A DNA stretch of 64,000 bases from Herbaspirillum sp. alder98. Its GTDB lineage: Bacteria > Pseudomonadota > Gammaproteobacteria > Burkholderiales > Burkholderiaceae_D. Shown here piece by piece: positions 41,252 through 49,831 of this stretch. A model generated the notes under the pieces. It had not been told where the DNA came from and did not search any database. It worked only from the letters and a program-made list of their open reading frames with translations. The first letter of the stretch is position 1, and each line of letters begins with the position of its first letter. The position numbers were made by a program, and so were the translations under genes. The DNA lies in contig NZ_JAIUCY010000002.1 of the NCBI RefSeq assembly GCF_020179755.1, positions 186,001 to 250,000 on the forward strand. Reading direction: 5' to 3'.

Positions 41252-42184
41252 ATGTCGACCTATATCGAAGACAAGACATTCCGTGAACTGCAGGACTCCG
41301 AGGTCCTGCCCGCGCCGTCCGGCGTGCGCCTTAACATCATGCAGATGTGCCAGCAGGAAGACATTTCCCTGCCCGAACTGGTCTCGCAGGTGCAGGGCGA
41401 TCCGGTACTGGCCGGACGCCTGATCCAGATTGCCAATATTCCCAACATCAACAAGGGCCGCATGGTGGCCGCCGTCAACGTCGAATTGCTGCTGATGGTC
41501 GGGTTGCATGCGGTGCGCCAGATGGCGCTGGCGATCTCGCTGACCGAGTCGGCCCGTCGCGGCGACTGCAAGGAATTCGACTACGACGCCTTCTGGGCGC
41601 GCTCTACCGCCATGGCCTGCGCCGGCCAGGCCCTGGCCGAAATGCTGCAGCAGGCGCCGCCGGCCGAGATGTTCACCAACGGCTTGCTGGCCGGCATCGG
41701 GCGCCTGGGCCTGGCGTCGGCGCGCCCCAAGCGCTATGGCGAGCTGCTGCTCGACCATCCGACCGGCGAAGTCCTGCTGGAGCGCGAGCAGGCCGCATTC
41801 GGCTTCGACCACCTGGCGCTGGCCGCGGCCATGATGGAAGACTGGCATTTCCCCCGGCTGTTCTGCAATGCGGTCCTGTATCACGAGCGGCCGTCAGCCT
41901 CCGGGGTCGAAGAAGGCGATCGCCAGCAGCAACTGGTGCGCATGCTCGAACTGGCCGGCGCGCTGGCCGATGTCTGCGTGGCCACCGCTGCGGCCAGACC
42001 GGCGCTGTTGTCGCGACTGCTGACACTGGCCGCCGCCTTCGACCTGCCGCTGTCGAGCGTTGAATACCTGTGCGGACGGGTCTCATGGGACTGGAGCGAT
42101 TGGGGCGCGTTGCTGCATATTCCCACTCAGGTCTTGCCCGACATCGGCCAGGAGCTGGCAGAGGCTGCCGGCGCGTCTAACTGA
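41252..42184 (+). CDS. HDOD domain protein
   Basis: 310 residues. The HDOD domain covers about residues 15-215: LPAPSGVRLNIMQMCQQED, VQGDPVLAGRLIQIAN, LLMVGLHAVRQMALAISL. HDOD proteins are non-catalytic relatives of HD phosphohydrolases that act in signalling, often near c-di-GMP or chemotaxis genes. No other domain is recognised. ATG 41252 is chosen over the open frame upstream, which has only a TTG. A strong terminator follows. Confidence 0.88.
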   Translation: MSTYIEDKTFRELQDSEVLPAPSGVRLNIMQMCQQEDISLPELVSQVQGDPVLAGRLIQIANIPNINKGRMVAAVNVELLLMVGLHAVRQMALAISLTESARRGDCKEFDYDAFWARSTAMACAGQALAEMLQQAPPAEMFTNGLLAGIGRLGLASARPKRYGELLLDHPTGEVLLEREQAAFGFDHLALAAAMMEDWHFPRLFCNAVLYHERPSASGVEEGDRQQQLVRMLELAGALADVCVATAAARPALLSRLLTLAAAFDLPLSSVEYLCGRVSWDWSDWGALLHIPTQVLPDIGQELAEAAGASN

Positions 42185-42202
42185 GGTTTCCGGCCTGCTT
42201 GC

Positions 42203-42225
42203 AGCGAGCCTCGGCTCGCTTTTTT
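42203..42225 (+). terminator. Intrinsic terminator after the HDOD gene
   Basis: AGCGAGCC/GGCTCGCT stem with a TC loop, followed by six T residues. Confidence 0.9.
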
Positions 42226-42341
42226 AATGCAAGTGTCGAATCTAGTCAGACAATTGTTGGTTTATCGTCAAACGCCCCCTGTTTTGTCTTTTGTCCGTCA
42301 GTCACGGATGCTAGTATCCGCCCGGTTCTATGGGGGATTCA

Positions 42342-43079
42342 ATGAAAAAGACATCTTGCATCGCATGGCTGCTGTGTGCCGCCATCGCTCCGGCTTATGC
42401 CGCCCATCCGCTGGTGACTGACGACACCGGCGTGCAAGGCGAGGGCCGTCATCAACTCGAAATGAATACCGACTGGAGCCGACAATCCGGCCAGCCCAGT
42501 CATGTCGGCGCGGTGACCTATACCTACGGCGTCACCGACAAGCTCGACCTGTTTGCCAACGTGCCGCAGTTCTTCGCATCGCCCACCGGCAGCGGCATGG
42601 GCGATGCCTCGCTGGGCGCCAAGTGGCGCTTTCATGACGACCAGGGCTTTTCACTGGCGCTCAAGCCTGAGTTCTTCAGCACCAGCGGCGACCCCGAGCG
42701 TGGTCATGGCAATGGTCGCGCCAGCGCTGCGCTGAGTCTGCTGGGCTCCTACGAAACCGGCCCCTGGACCTGGCACGCCAACCTCGGTATCAACATCAAC
42801 CGTTACGCTCGCGAAGAAGATATCGCGTCACGCCGCAGCAGGATTTGGCGCACATCTGCCGCGACCTGGTATGCCGTGAATGAACAGTGGAAGCTGGTAG
42901 GCGATATCGGCGTTGCGCAAAACAGCGAGCATGCCAACCGCACCTGGCCTTCGTATGCGCTGCTGGGTGTGATCTGGTCGCCCAATGAATCGGTCGATCT
43001 CGATGTCGGCTACAAGGCCGGACTGAACAAGGCTGAAGTCACCCGGCAGATTGGCGTGGGTATTACGCTGCATTTCTAG
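42342..43079 (+). CDS. Outer-membrane-type exported protein (phenol-degradation transporter-like fold)
   Basis: 245 residues. The signal peptide ends around residue 20 (PAYA). The rest is alternating amphipathic strands with a C-terminal Phe (GVGITLHF), as in transporters of the MetA-pathway phenol family (PF13557-like). DDTGVQGEGRHQLEMN and the late GVIWSPNESVDLDVGYK fit that family. The cargo is unknown. GGGGGA lies 6 bases before the ATG at 42342. Confidence 0.78.
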   Translation: MKKTSCIAWLLCAAIAPAYAAHPLVTDDTGVQGEGRHQLEMNTDWSRQSGQPSHVGAVTYTYGVTDKLDLFANVPQFFASPTGSGMGDASLGAKWRFHDDQGFSLALKPEFFSTSGDPERGHGNGRASAALSLLGSYETGPWTWHANLGININRYAREEDIASRRSRIWRTSAATWYAVNEQWKLVGDIGVAQNSEHANRTWPSYALLGVIWSPNESVDLDVGYKAGLNKAEVTRQIGVGITLHF

Positions 43080-43829
43080 TCGCGCCCGGCAATCGAACAC
43101 CGCGGGTCGGAACCACGCCACACGACATCCGGACCTTGCGCTTACCCGGAATCAGTTAGATTTTCCGCCCGGCATTGAAAATGCCGGGCGCAAGGGTAAT
43201 GTGCACAAATAATCATTTTGTCTTATATAAATTGCAATCGGTTTTGGAAGATCGATTGCAATTCTTTTTGTTTAAATTACAAATATTTATATATACTCAG
43301 TTCATCGTTAGAGATCAAAGCGTCGGGGGGCGCTAGCTGAAAATAATTAATTGCAAGTCAGCATCTACTACGCATTCCATGTTCACCAGAGTATTTTTTC
43401 TTGGCCAATGGCCAGCTTCGCTCTGGGCATTCCTTAATTTGTCGTGCACCATTTTTCTGTAACTGAGTTACAGGGACAGGTATTTCGTTGCCAATAAGAC
43501 GGCCACGTGAATTCACGGGGCGGCATCGTGACGCTTACGCAGCATGGTTCGAATCTGAGTGGGGGAGAAGGGCCGTCTGGAAGGCGGCAAGCTAAAGTTA
43601 GTAATGCAGGGCGAGTAAGCAGCACCCGCAAGCAGGAGTAGGTGAAGTGCGTCAACCTGCGACGATGAGACTGGACCATCCGGGTCGGGGGGCTCGGATG
43701 GTGCGTCCCTGATGCGGCGAGGCGCTTTCCTGTCGCGCTGCAGCATGGGAAGTCATGGCAACGTGGATCGAATCTGTTATCTTTTACCTTGGCAAGGGCC
43801 ATTACCAATGGATATCAAGGAGATAGCAC
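43080..43829. other. 750-base spacer with palindromes but no supported gene
   Basis: An AT-rich core (43200-43440) is unlike the flanks. Four symmetric sites stand out: CGCCCGGCATT/AATGCCGGGCG (43166-43190), ATTGCAATCG/CGATTGCAAT (43231-43262), the 17-base palindrome CTGTAACTGAGTTACAG (43457-43473), and ACCATCCG/CGGATGGT (43675-43702). Open frames on the minus strand at 43434-43808 lack ribosome sites and family matches. A decayed mobile element is possible but not shown. Confidence 0.55.
43231..43269 (+). terminator. AT-rich hairpin with T run
   Basis: A perfect 10-base inverted repeat ATTGCAATCG/CGATTGCAAT with a 12-base gap is followed by TCTTTTTG. It could end transcription from 42342-43079, or be an operator. 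Confidence 0.4.
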
Positions 43830-44036
43830 ATGGATCTGGTGGAAAAATTCGATGCCAAGGGCAAGACCGGCGAACCCTATCACGTCGAGGTGTACCAGAC
43901 GCAGAAGGACGAGGTCGATGATGTTGCCGCTGCAGACCGCCGTAGTTATCGGCTCACCGATGGACGCACCGTCGATCCCCTGACCAACGAAAAATTCAGG
44001 ATCGTGCAGACCGGCGAAAAGATTTACCGGGTGTAG
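43830..44036 (+). CDS. Hypothetical small acidic protein, 68 residues
   Basis: A soluble protein with a beta-rich C-terminal half (YRLTDGRTVDPLTNEKFRIV). No family is recognised. AAGGAG lies 8 bases before the ATG, and a strong terminator follows the stop, so it looks like a real monocistronic gene. Confidence 0.65.
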   Translation: MDLVEKFDAKGKTGEPYHVEVYQTQKDEVDDVAAADRRSYRLTDGRTVDPLTNEKFRIVQTGEKIYRV

Positions 44037-44062
44037 TGCAGGTAACGCCTCATGCAATGCTC

Positions 44063-44100
44063 AAGGCCGGCAATCACTGGATGTGACGCCGGCCTTTTTA
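44063..44100 (+). terminator. Intrinsic terminator after the 68-residue gene
   Basis: AAGGCCGGC/GCCGGCCTT stem at 44063-44095, followed by a T run. Confidence 0.88.
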
Positions 44101-44137
44101 ATTGCCGTGCAGCCGCTGCGCCTGGCCTGAACTTTAC

Positions 44138-45328
44138 TTAGAAAGCGTCGCCCGGTATCCGCACCCAGCCTTCCATCAGCACCCGCGCACTGCGGCTCAT
44201 GATGGCCTTGGTCACTTCCCATTGCTGGCCCTGTTGCCGTGCCTCGGCGCCTACCCGCAAGGTGCCCGACGGATGGCCGAAGCGTACGCTGTTGCGTTCA
44301 CCGCCCCCGGCAGCCAGGTTCACCAGGGTGCCGGGGATGGCCGCCGCGGTGCCGATGGCGACCGCTGCCGTACCCATCATCGCGTGATGCAACTTGCCCA
44401 TCGACAGCGCCCGCACCAGGACATCGGCATCAGCGGTGGTGACCGGCTTGCCGCTGGACGAAATGTAGTCGCGCGCAGGCGCCACGAAGGCGACCTTGGG
44501 CGTGTGCTGGCGCTTGGCGGCTTCTTCCACCGAACTGATCAAACCCATGCGGATGGCGCCATGGGCGCGAATGGTTTCGAACCGCTTCAATGCGGCCGCA
44601 TCGCCGTTGATGGCCTCTTGCAGCTCGGCGCCGGTGTAGCCGAGCTCATCGGCATTGAGGAAGATGGTCGGGATGCCGGCATTGATCATGGTCGCCTTGA
44701 AGCTGCCCACGCCGGGCACCTCCAGGATGTCGACCAGGTTCCCGGTGGGGAACATGGCGCCGCCACCGCCTTCTTCCTCGGCTGCGGGGTCCATGAATTC
44801 AAGCACCACTTCGGCCGCCGCAAACGTCACCCCATCGAGTTCGAAATCGCCGGTCTCCTGCACTTGTCCCGCGCGGATCGGTACGTGGGCGACGATGGTC
44901 TTGCCGATGTTGGCCTGCCAGATGCGAATCACCGCCACGCCATCATGCGCAATCCGGGCCGGATCGATCAGGCCGGCGCTGATGGCGAACGGGCCGACGG
45001 CGGCCGACAGGTTGCCGCAATTGCCGCTCCAGTCGACGAAGTCGCTATCGATGGCGACCTGGCCGAACAGATAGTCGACGTCATGATCGGCGCGGGTGCT
45101 GCGCGAGACGATCACCGTCTTGCTGGTGCTCGAGGTGGCGCCGCCCATGCCATCGATCTGCTTGCCGTACGGGTCGGGACTGCCGATGACCCGTTGCAGC
45201 AGCCGGTCGCGCGCGCGACCGGGCACGCGCGCGGCCTCGGGCAGGTCGTCAAGCTTGAAGAAGACACCCTTGCTGGTGCCGCCGCGCAGGTAGGTGGCGG
45301 GGATGCGAATTTGCGGAACTTGGGACAT
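44138..45328 (-). CDS. prpF: 2-methylaconitate cis-trans isomerase PrpF
   Basis: 396 residues of the PrpF/DapF-like fold. It interconverts trans- and cis-2-methylaconitate so that AcnD and aconitase can replace PrpD in propionate breakdown. The start RIPATYLRGGTSKGVFF and WSGNCGNLSAAVGPFA are family blocks. It follows acnD after a 57-base gap on the same strand. Confidence 0.94.
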   Translation of the reverse strand: MSQVPQIRIPATYLRGGTSKGVFFKLDDLPEAARVPGRARDRLLQRVIGSPDPYGKQIDGMGGATSSTSKTVIVSRSTRADHDVDYLFGQVAIDSDFVDWSGNCGNLSAAVGPFAISAGLIDPARIAHDGVAVIRIWQANIGKTIVAHVPIRAGQVQETGDFELDGVTFAAAEVVLEFMDPAAEEEGGGGAMFPTGNLVDILEVPGVGSFKATMINAGIPTIFLNADELGYTGAELQEAINGDAAALKRFETIRAHGAIRMGLISSVEEAAKRQHTPKVAFVAPARDYISSSGKPVTTADADVLVRALSMGKLHHAMMGTAAVAIGTAAAIPGTLVNLAAGGGERNSVRFGHPSGTLRVGAEARQQGQQWEVTKAIMSRSARVLMEGWVRIPGDAF

Positions 45329-45385
45329 GACTCACTCCGTTGGATGACTGGCCGGCCCTGCCAGGGCCGGCCCACAGCATGATGA

Positions 45386-47995
45386 TCAGGCAGCGTGGCC
45401 CTGCGGCTTGGAGGCTTCCAGGAAATCCTGGGCAAAGCGCTGCAACACGCCGCCAGCTTCATAGATCGAGACTTCCTCGGCGGTGTCCAGCCGGCAGGTC
45501 ACGTTGATCTCGACCCGTTCACCGTTCTTGCGCACCATCACCACGGTCAGGTCGGCACGCGGCCGGCGCTGACCGATCACGTCATAGGACTCGGTGCCGT
45601 CGATGCCATAGGTGTTGCGGTTTTCGCCGGGCTTGAATTCGAGCGGCAACACGCCCATGCCGATCAGGTTGGTGCGGTGGATGCGCTCGAAGCCTTCGGC
45701 CACGATCGCCTCGACCCCGGCCAGGCGCACGCCCTTGGCGGCCCAGTCGCGCGACGAGCCCTGGCCGTAGTCGGCGCCGGCAATGATGATCAGCGGCTGC
45801 TTGCGTTGCATGTAGGTCTCGATGGCTTCCCACATGCGGGTGACATTGCCCTCCGGTTCGATCCGCGCCAGCGAGCCTTGCCGGATGCTGCCGTCGGCTT
45901 TCCTGACCATTTCGTTGAACAGTTTCGGATTGGCGAAGGTGGCGCGCTGCGCGGTCAGGTGGTCGCCCCGGTGGGTCGCATAGGAATTGAAGTCTTCCTC
46001 GGGCAAGCCCATCTTGTGCAGGTATTCACCGGCGGCGCTGTCGAGCAGGATGGCGTTCGATGGCGACAGGTGATCGGTGGTGATGTTGTCGCCCAGCACC
46101 GCCAGCGGGCGCATGCCGGCCAGCGTGCGCTCGCCCGCCAGCGCGCCTTCCCAGTAAGGCGGACGGCGGATGTAGGTGCTCTGGGGGCGCCAGTCGTACA
46201 GCGGGCTCACGCTGTCGTCGCGCACCACGCGGGCAGCAAACATGGGCGTATAGACATTGCGGAACTGCTGCGGCTTGACGGCCGCCTTGACCACGGCATC
46301 GATCTCTTCGTCGGCCGGCCAGATGTCCTTGAGCCGGATCTCGCGGCCATCGGGCGCCAGTCCCAGGACGTCCTGCTCGATATCGAAGCGGATGGTGCCG
46401 GCAATCGCATAGGCCACCACCAGCGGCGGCGACGCCAGGAACGCCTGCTTGGCATAGGGATGGATGCGGCCATCGAAATTGCGGTTGCCCGACAACACCG
46501 CCGTGCTATAGAGATCGCGCTCAATGATTTCCTGCTGGATCGCCGGATCAAGGGCGCCCGACATGCCATTGCAGGTGGTGCAGGCGAAGGCCACGATGCC
46601 GAAACCCAGTTTTTCCAGGTCTTCGGTGAGGCCGGCTTCGTCGAGGTACAGCTCGACCGCCTTGGAGCCCGGCGCCAGCGAACTCTTGACCCACGGCTTG
46701 CGGGTGAGGCCCAGGCGATTGGCATTGCGCGCCAGCAGTGCGGCGGCAATCACGTTGCGCGGGTTGCTGGTATTGGTGCAACTGGTGATGGCGGCAATGA
46801 TGACGGCGCCATCCGGCATCTTGCCGGGTTCGTTCTCGACCACGCCGGCAATGCCGGACGCGGCCAGTTCGGACACCGGCAGCCGCTTGTGCGGGTTGCT
46901 GGGGCCGGCCAGGGTGCGCACCACGGTCGACAGGTCGAACTGCAGCACGCGCTCGTATTGCACCCCGGCCAAGCTGTCGGACCACAGGCCGGCCACCTTG
47001 GCATAGGTCTCCACCAGTTGCACCTGCTCATCTTCGCGGCCGGTCAGCTTGAGGTAATCGATGGTCTGCCGGTCGATCGAGAACATGGCGGCGGTGGCGC
47101 CGTATTCGGGGGCCATGTTGGAAATCGTGGCGCGGTCGCCCAGCGTCAGGCTGGTGGCGCCCGCCCCATAGAACTCCAGGTAGGCACCCACGACCTTCTG
47201 GCGGCGCAGGTACTCGGTCAGCGTCAGCACGATGTCGGTGGCGGTGATGCCGGGTTGGGCGCGTCCGCTCAGCTCGACCCCGATGATGTCGGGCAGGCGC
47301 ATCCACGAGGCGCGGCCCAGCATGACGTTCTCGGCTTCGAGGCCGCCCACGCCGATGGCGATCACGCCCAGCGCATCCACATGCGGGGTGTGGCTGTCGG
47401 TGCCGACCAGCGTATCGGGAAACGCCACGCCATCCTTGGCATGGATCACCGGCGACATCTTCTCGAGGTTGATCTGGTGCATGATGCCGTTGCCGGGCGG
47501 GATCACTTCCATGTTCTCGAACGCCTGCTTGGTCCAGTCGATGAAGTGAAAGCGGTCTTCGTTGCGGCGGTCCTCGATGGCGCGATTGCGGGCAAAGGCG
47601 TCGGGCACGTCGCCGCCGCATTCCACCGCCAGCGAATGGTCGACGATCAATTGCACCGGCACCACCGGATTGACCTTGGCCGGGTCGCCGCCCATGTCGG
47701 CGATCGCGTCCCGCAGGCCAGCCAGGTCCACCAGCGCGGTCTGGCCCAGGATGTCGTGGCACACCACGCGCGCCGGGAACCACGGGAAATCCAGTTCGCG
47801 CCGGCGCTCGATCAGCTGACGCAGCGAATCGCCCAGGGTCGCGGGGTCGCAGCGACGCACCAGATTCTCGGCCAGCACCCGCGAGGTGTAGGGCAGGCCG
47901 TCCCAGGATCCCGGCGTAATGGCCTCGACAGCGGCGCGGGCATCGAAATAGTCCAGCTTGGTGCCGGGCAGTTGCTTGCGATATTGAGTATTCAT
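45386..47995 (-). CDS. acnD: Fe-S-dependent 2-methylcitrate dehydratase AcnD
   Basis: 869-residue aconitase-family enzyme that dehydrates 2-methylcitrate to trans-2-methylaconitate in the methylcitrate cycle. The cluster cysteines are in ITSCTNTS and ACTTCNGMSG. VCHDILGQTALVDLAGLRD and the swivel-domain GADYGQGSSRDWAAKG follow the family. The assignment to AcnD rather than AcnA rests on the neighbouring prpF and on the length. gntR lies 27 bases upstream, on the same strand. prpB and prpC are not between them. Confidence 0.93.
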   Translation of the reverse strand: MNTQYRKQLPGTKLDYFDARAAVEAITPGSWDGLPYTSRVLAENLVRRCDPATLGDSLRQLIERRRELDFPWFPARVVCHDILGQTALVDLAGLRDAIADMGGDPAKVNPVVPVQLIVDHSLAVECGGDVPDAFARNRAIEDRRNEDRFHFIDWTKQAFENMEVIPPGNGIMHQINLEKMSPVIHAKDGVAFPDTLVGTDSHTPHVDALGVIAIGVGGLEAENVMLGRASWMRLPDIIGVELSGRAQPGITATDIVLTLTEYLRRQKVVGAYLEFYGAGATSLTLGDRATISNMAPEYGATAAMFSIDRQTIDYLKLTGREDEQVQLVETYAKVAGLWSDSLAGVQYERVLQFDLSTVVRTLAGPSNPHKRLPVSELAASGIAGVVENEPGKMPDGAVIIAAITSCTNTSNPRNVIAAALLARNANRLGLTRKPWVKSSLAPGSKAVELYLDEAGLTEDLEKLGFGIVAFACTTCNGMSGALDPAIQQEIIERDLYSTAVLSGNRNFDGRIHPYAKQAFLASPPLVVAYAIAGTIRFDIEQDVLGLAPDGREIRLKDIWPADEEIDAVVKAAVKPQQFRNVYTPMFAARVVRDDSVSPLYDWRPQSTYIRRPPYWEGALAGERTLAGMRPLAVLGDNITTDHLSPSNAILLDSAAGEYLHKMGLPEEDFNSYATHRGDHLTAQRATFANPKLFNEMVRKADGSIRQGSLARIEPEGNVTRMWEAIETYMQRKQPLIIIAGADYGQGSSRDWAAKGVRLAGVEAIVAEGFERIHRTNLIGMGVLPLEFKPGENRNTYGIDGTESYDVIGQRRPRADLTVVMVRKNGERVEINVTCRLDTAEEVSIYEAGGVLQRFAQDFLEASKPQGHAA

Positions 47996-48022
47996 GGCGG
48001 TTGGCTCGTGGGAAGGGTGGAA

Positions 48023-48730
48023 TCAGGCTTCGTCGCGACGCGTTGCAGCGTGCGCGATCTGGGCTTCGATATTACGGCGTGAGGCGCCGATATGGCGGCG
48101 CATCAGCAGGTCGGCCAGTTCGCCGTCGCCATCGGCCAGCGCATCGAGAATGCGGTGGTGTTCGGCAAAGGCCTGGCGCGGGCGATTGGGCACGGCGGAA
48201 TACTGGATGCGATACATGCGGGCCAACTGATAGAGTTCGCCGCACAGGATGCGGGTCAGGATCTGGTTGCCGCTGGCCTGGATGATCTTGTAGTGGAAGT
48301 CGTAGTCGCCTTCCTGCTGATAGTAGCCACGCCCGGCCTGGAAGGCTTCGTCCTTCTCGTGGGTGTCGAGCACCCGGCGCAGTTCGTCCAGTTCGGCGCG
48401 CGTCATGCGCTGGGCCGCCAGGCGGCAGGCCATGCCCTCCAGCGATTCGCGAATCTGGAACAGTTCGACCAGGCCTTCCAGCGTCAGCGACACCACCCGC
48501 GCACCCACGTGCGGCACCCGCACCAGCAGGTTCTGTCCTTCCAGGCGGTGGATGGCTTCGCGCAAGGGGCCGCGGCTGATGCCGTAGGTGCGCGCCAGTT
48601 CCGGTTCCGAAATCTTGCTGCCGGGGGCAATCTCGCCTTGCACGATCGCGCTCTGGATTTTGCGAAAGACATGTTCAGACAATGTCTCGCCGTCTCGCTC
48701 CGCGCCCGGTAATGCGATCAATTCACTCAT
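48023..48730 (-). CDS. GntR/FCD family regulator of the acnD-prpF unit
   Basis: 235 residues: a winged-helix DNA-binding domain (about 15-80; ELARTYGISRGPLREAIHRLE) and an FCD ligand domain with the metal-binding His set (DFHYKIIQASGN, EHHRILDALADGD). It lies 27 bases upstream of acnD in the same direction, the position of the GntR gene in many prp operons, so it probably represses this unit in the absence of a methylcitrate-type effector. Two TGTCGACA boxes flank its start. Confidence 0.9.
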   Translation of the reverse strand: MSELIALPGAERDGETLSEHVFRKIQSAIVQGEIAPGSKISEPELARTYGISRGPLREAIHRLEGQNLLVRVPHVGARVVSLTLEGLVELFQIRESLEGMACRLAAQRMTRAELDELRRVLDTHEKDEAFQAGRGYYQQEGDYDFHYKIIQASGNQILTRILCGELYQLARMYRIQYSAVPNRPRQAFAEHHRILDALADGDGELADLLMRRHIGASRRNIEAQIAHAATRRDEA

Positions 48731-48731
48731 G

Positions 48732-48739
48732 TGTCGACA
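48732..48739. promoter_or_regulatory. TGTCGACA box 1, probable GntR operator
   Basis: An exact 8-base palindrome immediately upstream of the gntR start. A second copy with the same flanking bases (gTGTCGACAa) lies 63 bases away at 48795-48802. Confidence 0.55.
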
Positions 48740-48794
48740 ATCCTGGCTGTATTGTGAGGTTAATCATAGCACTGGCGCCAGAAAATCACAAAAG

Positions 48795-48802
48795 TGTCGA
48801 CA
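48795..48802. promoter_or_regulatory. TGTCGACA box 2, probable GntR operator
   Basis: Identical to box 1, six helical turns further upstream, which would allow cooperative binding or looping by the FCD regulator. Confidence 0.55.
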
Positions 48803-48910
48803 ACTAAATTTTTTGAGGGCTGATCGGTTAAAAAATAGCATGGGGGAAACCTGGTGCTAAGTGAGAAAATCCGGGTCGCCTTGAGAAATTTAGAAACAAC
48901 ACTTGAGATT

Positions 48911-48953
48911 TTTTAGGTTTATTTCTCAAAAAGCGAGAAGTAAAAACCTAAAA
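48911..48953. promoter_or_regulatory. Inverted repeat before the IclR gene, probable operator
   Basis: TTTTAGGTTT (48911-48920) and AAACCTAAAA (48944-48953) are exact inverse arms, with TTTCTC and GAGAAG inside continuing the symmetry imperfectly. It ends 26 bases before the iclR ATG. Several GAGAAA motifs lie around it. Confidence 0.5.
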
Positions 48954-48979
48954 TGAGAAAATAACCTTATATTTCACCC

Positions 48980-49717
48980 ATGGACTCTCCTCAAACCTCA
49001 ACCATCGTCGATCGCGTCCTGCATGTGCTGGCAGGCGTGGCGCGCGCCGGCAAGCCGGTCAGCGCGAAACAGATCGCCGCCATGGTGCAGCAGCCGGTCA
49101 GCACCGTTTATCGCCACCTGGCGTCCCTCAAGAAGTGGGGACTGCTGCAGGAGCACATGAATTCAGGCACGTTCGAACCCGGGCCCACCGGCGTTCAACT
49201 GGCCTGGGGCTTTGATCAGAACTCGAACCTGATCAGCCAGAGCCGTGAAGAAATCAGCAACCTGGTCGAGCGCAGTGGTGAAAGCGTGGGCCTGCTGGTC
49301 TACACCAATGGCGAGATGGTCTGTATTGCCATGGAAGAAAGCACCCAGCCGCTGCGCTGTTCGTTCACCAAGGGTCGTGCCCACTCGCTGCACAAGGGCG
49401 CCTCGGCCAAGAGCCTGCTGGCCTTCATGCCGCGCAAGTTGCAGCAGAAGCTGCTGGCCGAGCAACTGGCCGATCGCCCGCAAGAGATCGCCGCGCTCGA
49501 AGTGCAACTGGACGAGATTCGCCGCCGTGGCTATTCGATCAGCGAAAGCGAAGTCGATCTGGGCGTGTGGGGCGTGTCGGTGCCGTTGCTGACGCCCAAT
49601 GCGCGCCTCGAAGGCACGCTCACCCTGATGGCCCCGGCACTGCGCGTGGGGACGCGCGAGCCGGAGCTGGTCCGCATGGCGGTCGAGACCGCACAGCGCA
49701 TTTGTAATCGTTTTTAA
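48980..49717 (+). CDS. IclR family transcriptional regulator
   Basis: 245 residues: an N-terminal winged helix (about 8-70; ISAKQIAAMVQQPVSTVYRHLASLKKWG-type layout) and a C-terminal IclR effector domain (about 85-245). It heads the run of ABC transporter, hutD, hutF and hutG genes in the same direction, 114 bases before the binding-protein gene, so it is the likely regulator of that operon. The ligand may be a histidine breakdown product such as formiminoglutamate or urocanate; that is inference. Confidence 0.9.
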   Translation: MDSPQTSTIVDRVLHVLAGVARAGKPVSAKQIAAMVQQPVSTVYRHLASLKKWGLLQEHMNSGTFEPGPTGVQLAWGFDQNSNLISQSREEISNLVERSGESVGLLVYTNGEMVCIAMEESTQPLRCSFTKGRAHSLHKGASAKSLLAFMPRKLQQKLLAEQLADRPQEIAALEVQLDEIRRRGYSISESEVDLGVWGVSVPLLTPNARLEGTLTLMAPALRVGTREPELVRMAVETAQRICNRF

Positions 49718-49831
49718 GTCGGCGGCGGGCCAGGTTGCAGCCGACCTGGCCCGTGCAATGCCTTATTGTCGTCGTCGCCCGAAAATCATCCGGCGCCGCT
49801 CCAGTTCGCTTCATCTTTCTTCGAGGATCCC

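Noticed and set aside
43540-43560. T-loop-like GGTTCGAATC, possible tRNA
   Set aside because: The flanking bases do not form a 5-pair T stem, and no acceptor or anticodon arm can be built around it.
43434-43808. 124-codon minus-strand frame as a transposase remnant
   Set aside because: No transposase motif is visible, the Cys/Pro/Arg-rich text looks non-coding, and there is no start site.
45395-48082. 895-codon open frame on the + strand
   Set aside because: Mirror of acnD, with the same low-complexity His/Gln/Ala/Gly look and no ribosome site.
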